Notes: generated by a model from the sequence alone, not told the origin. DNA of 64,000 nt from Deinococcus grandis (GCF_001485435.1 NZ_BCMS01000001.1:1931501-1995500), one strand, 5' to 3'; numbered from the stretch's first letter, positions 51,918 through 63,925 are shown. Numbers and translations: made by a program.

Positions 51918-53983
51918 ACAACAAGGTGCTGGCGGGTGGCGTGGTGGACACGTCGCATGATCAGGAGGCGCTGCGGGTGTACTTCCGCGAGAAGGTCAAC
52001 CCGAACACCGTGACCTTCCCCAGCCTGGAGGAGAAGATCGCCACGCTGACCGAGCGTGGCGTGTGGGACCCGGCGGTGTTCGCCCGGTTCCGTCCGTCGG
52101 AGGTCCGCGCGGTGTTCGAGCGGGCGTACAGCCTGAACTTCCGCTTCCGGTCGTTCATGGGGGCGTTCAAGTTCTACAGCGAGTACGCGACCATGACCCC
52201 GGACCGCAAGCAGTGGCTGGAGCGGTACGAGGACCGCCTGAGCGTCACGGCCCTGGCCCGCAGCGAGTCCCTGCCGGAAGCGCTGGAACTCGTGGAGCAT
52301 CTGGTGAACCAGACGTTCACGCCCGCGACGCCCACCCTGATGAACTCCGGGAAGGCGAACACGGGGCGGCTGGTCAGCTGCTTCCTGCTGCAGGACTGCA
52401 CGGACAACCTGGATTCGATCACGAAGACACTGTCGTTCGTGGCGGAACTCAGCAAGGGCGGCGGCGGGATCGGCGTGGAGGTCAGCAACCTGCGCGCACG
52501 CGGCGAGAGTCTGCGCGGCATCCAGAACGTCACGAAGGGCGTGATGGGCGTGGCGAAGATGCTGGACAACATGCTGCGCTACGCGGATCAGGCGGGGCAG
52601 CGGCCCGGCGCGGGCGCGATCTACCTGAGCGTCATGCATCCGGACTTCCTGGACACCCTGAGCGCGAAGAAGATCGCGTCCGACGAGGACGCGCGCCTGA
52701 AGACCCTGTCCATGGGCGCGACTGTGCCGGACATCTTCCTGGAGAAGGCCCGCGCCGGGCAGGACATCTACCAGTTCTACCCGCACTCGCTGTTCCAGGA
52801 GACCGGCCGGGAGTTCACGAGCATCGACTGGACGCGCGAGTACGAGACGCTGGCCGCGAACCCGCGCCTGCGCAAGAAACTCGTGTCGCCGCGCCGCATC
52901 CTGGAGGACATCGCCGTCACGCAGGGCGAGAGCGGCTACCCGTACCTGCTGTTCGAGGGCAACGCGAACCGCGTGAATCCCATCCCGAACGTCGGGACGA
53001 TCAAGATGAGCAACCTGTGCAGCGAGATCCTGCAACCCACCCTGCCCAGCACCTTCCACGCGTACGGGCAGGAGGAGAAGGATCAGGTGGGCCTGGACGT
53101 CAGCTGCAACCTCGCGTCGCTGGTCATCGAGCAGAGCCTCGCGAGCGGCGACCTGGGGCGCGTGGTGCGCTCGGCGGTGAAACTGCTGGACAACGTGGCC
53201 CGCTCGACCAGCATCCACGAGGTGCCCGCCGTGAAACGCGCCAACGAGGAGATGCGCAGCATCGGCCTGGGCGCCATGGGTCTGCACTCGTTCCTGGCGA
53301 AGAACGAACTCGTGTACGGCAGCCCCGAGGCGCTGGAGTTCGTGAACGTGTACTTCGCCGCCGTGCACTACCACGCCCGCCGCACCAGCATGCAGATCGC
53401 GCGGGACACCGGCTTCGTATTCCAGGGCTTCCAGGGCAGCCGCTACCAGACGGGCGAGCACTTCGCGCAGTACCTGCACGAGGACTTCCTGCCGACCACG
53501 CCCGAGGTCGCCGCGCTGTTCGACGGTCACGCCCTCCCCACCCGCGCCGACTGGCAGGCGCTCGTGCAGGACATCCAGACGCACGGACTGGCGCACTCGT
53601 TCGTCATGGCCATCGCCCCCACGGGCAGCATCAGTTACGTCAGCAACGCCTCGGCCAGCATCATGCCCATCACCGAACGCGTCGAGACCCGCACGAGCAA
53701 CAAGGCCCGCACCATCTACCCCATGCCGCACTTAAGCGAACTGACCGAATGGTTCTACGAGGAAGCGTACGACATGGACCAGAAGCGCGTCATCGACACC
53801 GTCGCCGCCGCGCAACGCCACGTGGATCAGGGCATCTCCTGCACGCTGTTCGTGCCCAGCAACGCCAGCACCCGCACCCTGCAACGCTACTACCTGTACG
53901 CCTACGCCAAAGGGCTGAAAACGCTGTACTACACGCGCCTGCGCAAGGTCAGCATCGACGAGTGCCTGAACTGCGCCATCTGA
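51896..53983 (+). CDS. nrdE: Class Ib ribonucleoside-diphosphate reductase, large subunit
   Basis: 695 residues. Catalytic cysteines are visible: Cys162 (RLVSCFLL) and Cys404 (DVSCNLAS) as the redox pair, Cys375 (NLCSEIL) as the thiyl site, and the C-terminal CLNC (690-693) that relays electrons from NrdH. It lacks the N-terminal ATP cone of class Ia enzymes, as expected for NrdE. ATG at 51896 has GAAAGGA 6 nt upstream and sits inside the end of nrdI. It reduces NDPs to dNDPs. Confidence 0.96.
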   Translation: MDPWIELNNKVLAGGVVDTSHDQEALRVYFREKVNPNTVTFPSLEEKIATLTERGVWDPAVFARFRPSEVRAVFERAYSLNFRFRSFMGAFKFYSEYATMTPDRKQWLERYEDRLSVTALARSESLPEALELVEHLVNQTFTPATPTLMNSGKANTGRLVSCFLLQDCTDNLDSITKTLSFVAELSKGGGGIGVEVSNLRARGESLRGIQNVTKGVMGVAKMLDNMLRYADQAGQRPGAGAIYLSVMHPDFLDTLSAKKIASDEDARLKTLSMGATVPDIFLEKARAGQDIYQFYPHSLFQETGREFTSIDWTREYETLAANPRLRKKLVSPRRILEDIAVTQGESGYPYLLFEGNANRVNPIPNVGTIKMSNLCSEILQPTLPSTFHAYGQEEKDQVGLDVSCNLASLVIEQSLASGDLGRVVRSAVKLLDNVARSTSIHEVPAVKRANEEMRSIGLGAMGLHSFLAKNELVYGSPEALEFVNVYFAAVHYHARRTSMQIARDTGFVFQGFQGSRYQTGEHFAQYLHEDFLPTTPEVAALFDGHALPTRADWQALVQDIQTHGLAHSFVMAIAPTGSISYVSNASASIMPITERVETRTSNKARTIYPMPHLSELTEWFYEEAYDMDQKRVIDTVAAAQRHVDQGISCTLFVPSNASTRTLQRYYLYAYAKGLKTLYYTRLRKVSIDECLNCAI

Positions 53984-54031
53984 CGGCGGAACGGGGGACG
54001 GGGTGGCATCGGACTACACGACTGACCGTCC

Positions 54032-54134
54032 GAGGGTCGAAGAGTCAAAGGGTCAAAGAGTCTAGGAAAAGCCCCTCTGCCAAACCATTCTTAGACCCTC
54101 AGACGTTTAGACCCTTGGACAGTTAGACCCTCAG
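54032..54134 (+). repeat. Heptad-type inverted-repeat element between nrdE and nrdF (copy R5)
   Basis: Left units GGGTCGA, AGAGTCA, AAGGGTCA, AAGAGTCT; right units TTAGACCC, TCAGACG, TTTAGACCC, TTGGACAG, TTAGACCC. Units are 7-9 nt with a different core (GGGTCTAA) from the other copies but the same design. It fills most of the 216-bp gap in an otherwise tightly packed operon. Confidence 0.75.
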
Positions 54135-54199
54135 CCCCTTCCCTCAAGTCGCCACCGGATAGACCCCCTCTCCCCTCCCCAACCCCTGCGAGACCTGAT

Positions 54200-55195
54200 A
54201 TGACCCGAGCCCCCTTTACCGCCACGAACTGGAGCGACCCGGAAGACAGCTTCTCGGTCACGTTCTACGAGAAGTACACGTCCCAGCTGTGGTTCCCGGA
54301 CGAGATTCCGCTGACGAACGACGCGATTCACTGGAAGAGCCTGACCGAGCAGGAACGCTGGACGTACATGCACGCCTCGGCGGGCCTGAACGCGCTGGAT
54401 ACCCTGCAGGGCGAGGTGGGCATGCCCGCCCTGCGCGGCCTGGTGGACGGGCACATCCGCAAGGCGACCCTGCAGTTCCAGGGGATGATGGAGGACATTC
54501 ACGCGCGCAGCTACAGCCTGATGAACAAGACGTTCCTGACGACCACCGAGGAACGCGCCGTGTTCGCGTGGGTGGAGGCGCAGCCGCAGCTTCAGTTCAA
54601 GATTCAGTTCATCGAGGATGTGTTCCGCGACCCGGACGTCAGCGATTTCGGGCTGTGGCGGAAGATGGTCGTGTCGTGCATGCTGGAAACGGCGCTGTTC
54701 TACAGCGGCTTCTACTACCCGCTGCTGCTGGCCGGGCAGGGCCGCATGGTGTCCGCCGGGGAGATCTTCAACCTGATCATCCTCGACGAGGCCGTGCACG
54801 GCGTGTACGTGGCGCTGCTGGCTCAGGAGAAGTTCGCCGCACTGACCGATGACGAGCAGGCGCAGGCCCTCGCGTGGTACGAGGCGAGCCTCGACACCCT
54901 GTACCGCAACGAACTGGCGTACACCGAGGTGCTGTACGGCAGCGTGAACCTCGCCCATGACGTCGCCACGTTCATCCGCTTCAACTTCAACGTGCTGGCC
55001 GACAACCTCGGCCTGGAACGCCGCTTCCCCGACGAGGACGTGAACCCCGTCGTGCTGAACGGTATCCGCTCACGCGGCACCACCCACGACTTCTTCAGCG
55101 CGAAGGGCAGCAGCTACGCCAAACTCCGCGTCGAGGCGCTCACCGACGACGACTTCAGCGAACTCTGGCCCGCTCAGGAGGTCGCCCATGACTGA
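54200..55195 (+). CDS. nrdF: Class Ib ribonucleoside-diphosphate reductase, small subunit
   Basis: 331 residues. Metal ligands fall exactly where expected: Asp67 (NALDTLQ), Glu98 and His101 (GMMEDIHARSYS), Glu163 (MLETALFY), and Glu197 and His200 (LDEAVHGVY). The radical Tyr105 follows His101. It carries the Mn2- or Fe2-tyrosyl cofactor that starts catalysis in NrdE. No strong ribosome site is seen; nrdH overlaps its end by 8 nt. Confidence 0.96.
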   Translation: MTRAPFTATNWSDPEDSFSVTFYEKYTSQLWFPDEIPLTNDAIHWKSLTEQERWTYMHASAGLNALDTLQGEVGMPALRGLVDGHIRKATLQFQGMMEDIHARSYSLMNKTFLTTTEERAVFAWVEAQPQLQFKIQFIEDVFRDPDVSDFGLWRKMVVSCMLETALFYSGFYYPLLLAGQGRMVSAGEIFNLIILDEAVHGVYVALLAQEKFAALTDDEQAQALAWYEASLDTLYRNELAYTEVLYGSVNLAHDVATFIRFNFNVLADNLGLERRFPDEDVNPVVLNGIRSRGTTHDFFSAKGSSYAKLRVEALTDDDFSELWPAQEVAHD

Positions 55196-55457
55196 CCTCA
55201 GACCCTTCGTGCTGTTCACGCAGGACCAGTGCCCGCAGTGCGAGACCCTCAAGCGCATGCTGACCCTCCCCCTGCGCGGCGCGTTCGACGACCAGATCGA
55301 AATCCTGCACCGACAGCAGAACCCCGACGCCTTCACTGCCCTGGCCGACGCGCACGCCCTGGCCCGCACCCCCGCTCTGCTGCACCGCCCCAGCGGGAAG
55401 CTGCTGCTCGACACCGGCAGCCTCGGCGCGGTCAAGGCATTCCTCACTCAGAGCTGA
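55188..55457 (+). CDS. nrdH: NrdH-type glutaredoxin-like protein
   Basis: 89 residues with the redox motif Cys15-Pro-Gln-Cys18 (TQDQCPQCETLKRML) and a thioredoxin-like fold ending LLDTGSLGAVKAFL. It would reduce NrdE. Normally nrdH is the first gene of such operons; here it is last and overlaps nrdF. Confidence 0.88.
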   Translation: MTDLRPFVLFTQDQCPQCETLKRMLTLPLRGAFDDQIEILHRQQNPDAFTALADAHALARTPALLHRPSGKLLLDTGSLGAVKAFLTQS

Positions 55458-55477
55458 GAGCTGCAGCTTTTCACTCT
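55450..55477. terminator. Short heptad hairpin containing both stop codons of convergent genes
   Basis: AGAGCTG AGAGCTG CAGCTTT TCACTCT folds with 11 of 14 pairs. The nrdH TGA (55455-55457) and the convergent stop (55471-55473) both lie in it. It looks like a two-plus-two-unit version of the heptad elements. Confidence 0.5.
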
Positions 55478-55692
55478 GCGGCGCGGCGAAGTCGTTCCGC
55501 CCGTTGCTTGGCCCGGTCAAGTGTGACAACAGACTCCTCGGCATGAGGATCAAGGATTCCACCTGCCCCGTCTGACATCACGATCCCGAGATTCCAGAGC
55601 ACCTGCCCGAACCGCAGATCAGGACCGCCTTCAATCTGCTCGATCAGCAGGTCAATGAGGGCACGATTCGCGTCCTGGCGAGGGTTTGACAT
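55471..55692 (-). CDS. Small hypothetical protein (73 aa)
   Basis: The sequence is helical and charged (NRALIDLLIEQIEGGPDLRFGQVLWNLGI, ending RAKQRAERLRRAAE). ATG at 55692 has GGAGG directly before it and a TAAGCT box (55701-55706) 8 nt upstream. The longer frame to 55725 is less likely. Family not recognised; no operon partner. Confidence 0.65.
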   Translation of the reverse strand: MSNPRQDANRALIDLLIEQIEGGPDLRFGQVLWNLGIVMSDGAGGILDPHAEESVVTLDRAKQRAERLRRAAE

Positions 55693-55714
55693 CCTCCAGA
55701 AGCTTACACTCCCC

Positions 55715-56314
55715 TTACTCCACACCCAGCGCCGCCAGTTCCTCCCGGAGCTGCGCGGCGTTCTCGTAGCGGACAGCGTGCATGCCGACCCGGCGGGCGG
55801 CTTCGGTGTTCTGGGCGCGGTCGTCGATCATGACGGCTTCGTGCGGGGCGACGGCGGCCAGCGTCAGGGCGGCGCGGTAGATGGCGGGGTTGGGTTTCAT
55901 GAGTTCCAGCGTGGAGGACGTGAAGAACGCCAGCAGGAAGTCGCTGAGGCCGTAGGTGCGGATGCGTTGGTCGTTCAGGTCGCGGCCCTCGTTGTTCAGG
56001 GCGTACAGGCGGTGCCGCGCCGACAGGTCGCGGGCGAGGGCCAGGGCGCCTTCGTGCGGGGTGCTCTGCGCTTCCATCGCCGCGCGGAATTCGTCCCGCG
56101 TGAAGGTCTGCGGGTGGCAGAACACGGTCTGCTCCAGGTACTCGTCCAGGGTCATGCGGCCCAGCTCCAGCTCGGGCACGGCCAGCTTGTGCCGCTCGTT
56201 GAAGTCCGTGGCGTCCAGCCCGAACTGCGCGGCGACGACGGCGCGCTGCTCGCGGTCCCAGCCGTTGCTGAGCAGCACACCGCCGATGTCGAAGAAGAGG
56301 GCGCGGATGGTCAT
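55715..56314 (-). CDS. HAD-superfamily hydrolase
   Basis: 199 residues. Motif I is FFDIGGVL (nucleophile Asp, with Ile-Gly-Gly), motif II is FFTSSTLE, motif III is MKPNPAIY and motif IV is VMIDDRAQN. This is a subfamily IA phosphatase with an alpha cap domain (residues ~18-85). Substrate unknown. ATG at 56314 is 6 nt behind a TACCCT box, so the frame extending to 56335 is probably not translated. Confidence 0.9.
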   Translation of the reverse strand: MTIRALFFDIGGVLLSNGWDREQRAVVAAQFGLDATDFNERHKLAVPELELGRMTLDEYLEQTVFCHPQTFTRDEFRAAMEAQSTPHEGALALARDLSARHRLYALNNEGRDLNDQRIRTYGLSDFLLAFFTSSTLELMKPNPAIYRAALTLAAVAPHEAVMIDDRAQNTEAARRVGMHAVRYENAAQLREELAALGVE

Positions 56315-56320
56315 GCCCGC

Positions 56321-56326
56321 AGGGTA
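56321..56326 (-). promoter_or_regulatory. Leaderless-type -10 box (TACCCT) of the HAD gene
   Basis: Six nucleotides separate the box from the ATG. Confidence 0.6.
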
Positions 56327-56424
56327 CGCCCGCACCCGACGGAGGCGACCTCAACGCCAAGAAAGAGTGAGGGAGCAGGCCGTTCCCACAGCCCACCCCC
56401 CACAGAGCGGATTCATCCGATTCC

Positions 56425-56453
56425 CGGCTTCCCGGAACGTCACCGGGAAGCCG
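56425..56453 (-). terminator. Hairpin after polA
   Basis: CGGCTTCCCGG / CCGGGAAGCCG, a perfect 11-bp stem with 7-nt loop, about 70 nt after the polA stop. No clear U-run. Confidence 0.6.
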
Positions 56454-56520
56454 TCCATCTCCTGAACCCGCCTTAATTGCCGCTCCCTCCGGTCGGGTTC
56501 GTCTGCGACTCACCGCAACT

Positions 56521-59301
<2,781 letters not shown>

Positions 59302-59308
59302 ACCCGCC

Positions 59309-59314
59309 ATTCTA
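59309..59314 (-). promoter_or_regulatory. Leaderless-type -10 box (TAGAAT) of polA
   Basis: Seven nucleotides separate the box from the ATG. Confidence 0.7.
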
Positions 59315-59437
59315 CTGGGGACGTAATGAATTCCGGCGAGGGCAGCAGAACGCTGCTGCGGGCGTGAGGGTACCGGCAGCGGCTCGTGGATGGACTGGAT
59401 TGTGGCGCTTGAACTGGGGTGTGGGGGAACGGGGGTC

Positions 59438-59572
59438 ATACGGATTCCGTTTGTTTCGCTGACAATCCGGAACTTCACCGGATTGCCAGCTCCACGTCCG
59501 GAACCCGCTTTGCTCGTTCTCGCATCCGCTCGGGTTGAAAGATTTTGCAAACCTTTCAACCGGAGTCCGTAT
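59438..59572 (+). repeat. 135-bp element with terminal inverted repeats (element B)
   Basis: Ends ATACGGATTCCGTTTG (59438-59453) and CAACCGGAGTCCGTAT (59557-59572) are complementary at 14 of 16 positions. Internal hairpins are CAATCCG-gaacttcac-CGGATTG and TTGAAAG...CTTTCAA. Closely related to element A at 42929-43084. Its right end overlaps the stop codon of a 45-residue minus-strand gene. It encodes no transposase. Confidence 0.85.
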
Positions 59573-59709
59573 CAGTCGCCGGCCTGCAGGTTCCGGTACG
59601 GGCGTTCCTCCTGCTCGCGCAGGATCGCGCGGTCCTCATGCGTCATGACCACGAAGGACACGAGCATGACCAGGAGGGTCAGGGCGGCCATGATCAGCAG
59701 GAGGCTCAT
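59572..59709 (-). CDS. Tiny single-span membrane protein (45 aa)
   Basis: Translation from ATG at 59709 gives an N-terminal TM helix (LLLIMAALTLLVMLVSFVVM) and a charged cytoplasmic tail (HEDRAILREQEERPYRNLQAG). A CACACT box ends 6 nt before the ATG, in the same geometry as the leaderless promoters. The clean helix-plus-tail composition supports a real small membrane protein. The stop codon lies at the edge of element B. Confidence 0.6.
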   Translation of the reverse strand: MSLLLIMAALTLLVMLVSFVVMTHEDRAILREQEERPYRNLQAGD

Positions 59710-59996
59710 GGGTTCAGTGTGCGCCGCGCGCCCCGGCGGTCCATGACGGGCGCCTGAAGGGGGCTGAAGCTGCCCTTGAGGGGAACTCTATGTATGAACA
59801 GGGCGTTCATCTATGGCCGTTTCATGCGGCTGGGCGCGCAAAAAAGCCCCGCGTCCGGCGGGGCGTCCCGTGTCCCGACTTCACCCGGTCGGGAGTTGAA
59901 TTGTGGGTAGCTGGAGCTTAAGCGCCGTCCGTGAGTCCGGTGTGCGCCGCGCGTGGGGACGCGTTGATCTGTGAAGGGACCGTGGGGGCAGGCGCG
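59710..59996. other. Intergenic region upstream of the tiny membrane protein
   Basis: No gene seen. It contains a perfect dyad ATGAAC-agggc-GTTCAT (about 59797-59813), a TAGAGT-like box on the minus strand beside it, and the terminator of the DUF2227 gene. Confidence 0.5.
59840..59864 (-). terminator. Intrinsic terminator of the DUF2227 gene
   Basis: On the minus strand GCCCCGC-cggac-GCGGGGC followed by TTTTTT; about 130 nt after the stop codon. Confidence 0.9.
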
Positions 59997-60512
<516 letters not shown>

Positions 60513-60625
60513 GCGCGGCCCATTGTGCCACCTGCGCCGCGTGCCCGGTGGAGGTGCGGGGCGCGCGCGGCCGGGTGGCGGACCTTCATGCGCCGTCAGT
60601 TTTCTTGCGGCATGCTGTGCCGTAC

Positions 60626-62704
60626 ATGACTCATCTCTTCGGGAAGGCAGGACTGCTCGTGGCGGCGCTGGCCCTGACGGCCTGCGACCAGTTGAACACC
60701 GCCGGTGTGGGCGTGCAGGACCGCACGGTCGCGCTGGGTCTGCGCGCGCAGCAGGACGTGACGGTGCCGTTCAGCGGCAGCTGGCGGATCGTGGAGTACC
60801 CGTCCTGGGTGCGGGTGTCGAAGTCGGCGGGGACGGGCGCGGTCGCGCTGTCGGTCGCGGCGGTCCGGCAGGACGCCACGCCGGTCGCGGCGGATCAGGC
60901 GCAGCTCAGCGGTGTGATCCGGGTCGCGTGGACGACCGGCAGCGGCGCGGACGCGAAGAACGGCACGGCGCTGTGGGCGGTGACGGCGCAGCAGTACGAG
61001 CTGACGGGCCGCCTGAGTGCCCCGGCGGCAGTGACGGGCGGGGACGTGGTCACGAGCGCGCCTGGCCCGGCGGCGGTCACGCCGGAGGCGCGGGGCGTGA
61101 TCGTGAAGTACCGCGCGGGCCTGAACGCGCAGTCGGCGCAGGGCGGTTCAGGAACCCTGCGGGCGGACGTGCGGGGCCGGGAGCGGCTGCGCGCGGCGGG
61201 CCTGAGCGTGCAGCGGCACACGCCGCTGGGCGAACGGATCGCCGCGCTGGACGTGGCGGACGTGAAGGGCGCACTGGCGGCGCTGCGGGCCGATCCGGAC
61301 GTGGAGTACGCCGTGCCGAACGCCGTGCTGCGCACCCAGGCAATGAACACACAGGCGCTCGCCACGCCGGTCACGCCGACCGATCAGTTCGCGCCGCTGC
61401 AGTGGGCGTACTCGCTGCTGGGCTACGGCGCGGTCTGGCGGGACATGGAGGCCGGCGCGTACAGCCGCGCGGTGACGGTCGCGGTGATCGACACCGGGGT
61501 GCGCTTCGATCACCCGGATCTCGCGGGGGCGCTGTGGGGGCCGACCGAGGGCGCGCTGGACGTCATCACGGACACGAGCAACGGCGACGGGACCGGTGCG
61601 GACACCGACCCGACCGATCCGTCCGTGCCGGGCCGCACGACCGGCAGTCACGGCACGCACGTGACCGGCATCGTCGCCGCCCGCTGGGGGCAGAACAGCG
61701 GCGTGTGCGAGGGGTGCAGCCCCAGCGGCGTGGTGGGCGCCGCCTACAAGGCGAACGTGAAGGTGCTCCCGGTCCGGGTGATCGACGCGGGCGGGAACGC
61801 CGCAGAGGCGGACGTCACGCAGGGCATCCGCTACGCGGCGGGCCTGCCGGTCACGCTGGACGGCGTGACGTACCGCTCGCCGCACCCGGCGCAGGTGATC
61901 AACCTGAGTCTGGGCGGCGCGATCAGCGCCGCGGACGCGCGGCCCATGTGCGACGCGATCGCCGAGGCCCGCGCGGCCGGGTCACTGGTCGTCGCGGCGG
62001 CCGGGAACGGGTACGGGACGGTGCCGTACTACCCGGCGGCGTGTGACGGGGCGGTGGCGGTGGGCAGCGTGACGCTGTCCGGGGCGAGCGCGCCGATGCA
62101 CTCGGCGTTCAGCAACGCGTACCCGCAGGTGCAGCTGGCCGCGCCGGGCGGCGCGGACCCGGGCAGCGGCGCGACCTTCAACGGCGGGACGTTCAACGGC
62201 GCGCCGTTCCCGGACATGATCCTGTCGACCGGCTGGAACTACGTGAAGGACGCCCCGAACTACGAGGCGGAGGTCGGCACGAGTCAGGCGAGTCCGCAGG
62301 TGGCGGCGCTGGCGGCGCTGCTGCTCAGCAAGGGCGTCACGACCGGCCCGGAGGACACGCTGGCGCGCCTGCGCGACACGGCGACAGATCTGGGCGCGGC
62401 GGGCCGCGACGACCGGTTCGGGTTCGGGATGATCAACGCGGCGGCGGCGCTGAACGCCCCGCAGGTGAGCAGCGGCCTGGGCGTGCGCGTGCAGAGCAGC
62501 CGGGGCCTGAGCTTCCAGCCGGCGCTGGACAGCACCGGGGCGTTCCGGGCGTTCCTGGGCGAGGGCACGTATCAGGTCGTGGCGGGTTCGGACGTGAACG
62601 GCAACGGCGTGTACGGCGAGAGCGGCGAGACGCGCGACGAGCGGGCCGTGACCCTCTCGGAGGCGGCGCCGCGCGTGGCGCTGGGTGACCTCAGCCCCCG
62701 CTGA
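60626..62704 (+). CDS. Subtilisin-like serine protease (S8) lipoprotein
   Basis: 692 residues. The lipobox is LALTAC (Cys20). A beta-sandwich-like prodomain region (about 22-145) and an I9-like inhibitor segment (GVIVKYRAGL ... VEYAVPNAVL) come first. The S8 domain has the triad Asp289 (VIDTG), His342 (SHGTHVTG) and Ser553 (GTSQASP). A C-terminal strand-rich domain (about 615-692, with DVNGNGVYGESGE resembling a calcium-binding repeat) closes the protein. It is a surface or secreted protease, probably nutritional. ATG at 60626 follows a CATGCT box. Confidence 0.92.
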   Translation: MTHLFGKAGLLVAALALTACDQLNTAGVGVQDRTVALGLRAQQDVTVPFSGSWRIVEYPSWVRVSKSAGTGAVALSVAAVRQDATPVAADQAQLSGVIRVAWTTGSGADAKNGTALWAVTAQQYELTGRLSAPAAVTGGDVVTSAPGPAAVTPEARGVIVKYRAGLNAQSAQGGSGTLRADVRGRERLRAAGLSVQRHTPLGERIAALDVADVKGALAALRADPDVEYAVPNAVLRTQAMNTQALATPVTPTDQFAPLQWAYSLLGYGAVWRDMEAGAYSRAVTVAVIDTGVRFDHPDLAGALWGPTEGALDVITDTSNGDGTGADTDPTDPSVPGRTTGSHGTHVTGIVAARWGQNSGVCEGCSPSGVVGAAYKANVKVLPVRVIDAGGNAAEADVTQGIRYAAGLPVTLDGVTYRSPHPAQVINLSLGGAISAADARPMCDAIAEARAAGSLVVAAAGNGYGTVPYYPAACDGAVAVGSVTLSGASAPMHSAFSNAYPQVQLAAPGGADPGSGATFNGGTFNGAPFPDMILSTGWNYVKDAPNYEAEVGTSQASPQVAALAALLLSKGVTTGPEDTLARLRDTATDLGAAGRDDRFGFGMINAAAALNAPQVSSGLGVRVQSSRGLSFQPALDSTGAFRAFLGEGTYQVVAGSDVNGNGVYGESGETRDERAVTLSEAAPRVALGDLSPR

Positions 62705-62725
62705 CCTGTGCAGAGCTGACGTGTT

Positions 62726-62773
62726 CAGAGAGGAGGCCCCCACCCGGCAAACGGTGTGGGGGCCTCCTCTCTG
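62726..62773. terminator. Bidirectional terminator
   Basis: An 18-bp perfect stem (CAGAGAGGAGGCCCCCAC and complement) with a 12-nt loop between the convergent protease and FemX-like genes. Confidence 0.85.
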
Positions 62774-62779
62774 TGGCGT

Positions 62780-63844
62780 TTACAGCACGTCGTCGGCGCT
62801 GCCGCGCTTGCGGAGGTTGTTCTGCGTCTTGCGCCAGCGCAGGGCCTTCACGATGGCGGGCGCGGCGGGGTTCAGGTTCAGGTCGTACGCGGGGTACCAG
62901 ACGCGCTGCTCGCTGAACTTCAGTTTCATCTTGAACACCCCGTACGAGTGTTTGCTCTCGTCGAGGACGCGCGGGATGCCCCAGAAGTCGAACAGTTCGT
63001 AGCCGCGCTGCTTGGCGTCCAGCATGGCGTTCCAGTAGAAGGCGTCGGGGGCCTTGGCGTCTTTCAGGGGGCTGCCGTCCTCGTTCGTGCGGTCGTCGCG
63101 GACGCTGCCGCCGAACAGGTAGTAGGTGCCCTTGCCCATCGCCAGGAAGAAACCGCCGGCCAGCGCGCGGCCCTGGTAGCGGGACAGGACGATGTACGCC
63201 TCGCCGCCGTGGGCGTTCCCCTCGCGGAGCATGGTCTCGTAGTACTCGCGGGGGAAGGCCCCCAGCTGGGCGCGTTCGTTCGTGGCGGTGAAGATCTCCC
63301 AGAACGCGTCGAAGTCGTCGTCCCGTCCGGCGACCACGCCGAGTTTCTGCGCGGTGCGGACGTTGCGCCGCGCCATGGAATGCAGGCCCGCGAAGAGTTC
63401 GTCCTCACTGCGGGTCAGGTCCGCGACGATGGTGTGTTCGGGCTGCTCGGTGTCGGCGCGGCGGAACGGGCCGTAGGCGTCGGGCAGCGTGACGCCCTCG
63501 GCGGCCAGGAACGGCACGGGCGGTTCGATCTTCAGCAGGGCGTCGGTGGGCCGCGCGACGCGCTTGACGGCGTCCGCGACGCCCGGCAGCAGGTCCAGGC
63601 TCTCCAGGGCGGGGCCGCGCGGGGCGTACAGGGTGCTGAAGCCCGGCACGAGCCGCTTGCGGATCAGTTGCAGCGCGCCGACGGTGCGGCCCTCCTGCTG
63701 GATGAGGTACCGGGCGGGGGTCTGCCCGAGCTGCCGCCTGGCCTCACCGTAGCCCCAGCCCTGCAGGGCACTGGTGATGGGCAGGTGCCGCACGGCGTCG
63801 TCATAGACGCGCGGGTCGGTGGTTTCCACGAGGTTCAGGCGCAC
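62780..63844 (-). CDS. FemABX-type peptidoglycan bridge aminoacyltransferase
   Basis: 354 residues of the duplicated GNAT-like Fem fold. The N-terminal half has SALQGWGYGEARRQLGQTPAR and VGALQLIRKRL. The second half has ALAGGFFLAMGKGTYYLFGGS, then AFYWNAMLDAKQRGYELFDFWGIP. A C-terminal KMKLKFSEQRVWYPAYDL is typical of FemX/MurM. Deinococcus peptidoglycan has an ornithine with a diglycine bridge, so it may add glycine from Gly-tRNA. GTG at 63844 is chosen because TACAAT ends 7 nt before it. Confidence 0.88.
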   Translation of the reverse strand: MRLNLVETTDPRVYDDAVRHLPITSALQGWGYGEARRQLGQTPARYLIQQEGRTVGALQLIRKRLVPGFSTLYAPRGPALESLDLLPGVADAVKRVARPTDALLKIEPPVPFLAAEGVTLPDAYGPFRRADTEQPEHTIVADLTRSEDELFAGLHSMARRNVRTAQKLGVVAGRDDDFDAFWEIFTATNERAQLGAFPREYYETMLREGNAHGGEAYIVLSRYQGRALAGGFFLAMGKGTYYLFGGSVRDDRTNEDGSPLKDAKAPDAFYWNAMLDAKQRGYELFDFWGIPRVLDESKHSYGVFKMKLKFSEQRVWYPAYDLNLNPAAPAIVKALRWRKTQNNLRKRGSADDVL

Positions 63845-63851
63845 GCGGGGG

Positions 63852-63857
63852 ATTGTA
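63852..63857 (-). promoter_or_regulatory. Leaderless-type -10 box (TACAAT) of the FemX-like gene
   Basis: Seven nucleotides separate the box from GTG at 63844. Confidence 0.7.
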
Positions 63858-63913
63858 GCAGTCCCCACCGGCGGGATTCACGCGCCTGTCACGGTGCGGC
63901 GGCGCCGGGACGC

Positions 63914-63919
63914 TAGAGT
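63914..63919 (+). promoter_or_regulatory. Leaderless-type -10 box (TAGAGT)
   Basis: Six nucleotides separate the box from GTG at 63926. Confidence 0.6.
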
Positions 63920-63925
63920 GGCGGG

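Noticed and set aside
54032..54134. Short regularly spaced repeats considered as a CRISPR array
   Set aside because: Units are contiguous 7-9-mers arranged as an inverted repeat with no spacers and no cas genes.
59302..59559. N-terminal extension of PolA
   Set aside because: It reads through the TAGAAT promoter and into repeat element B; the conserved domain begins right after ATG 59301.
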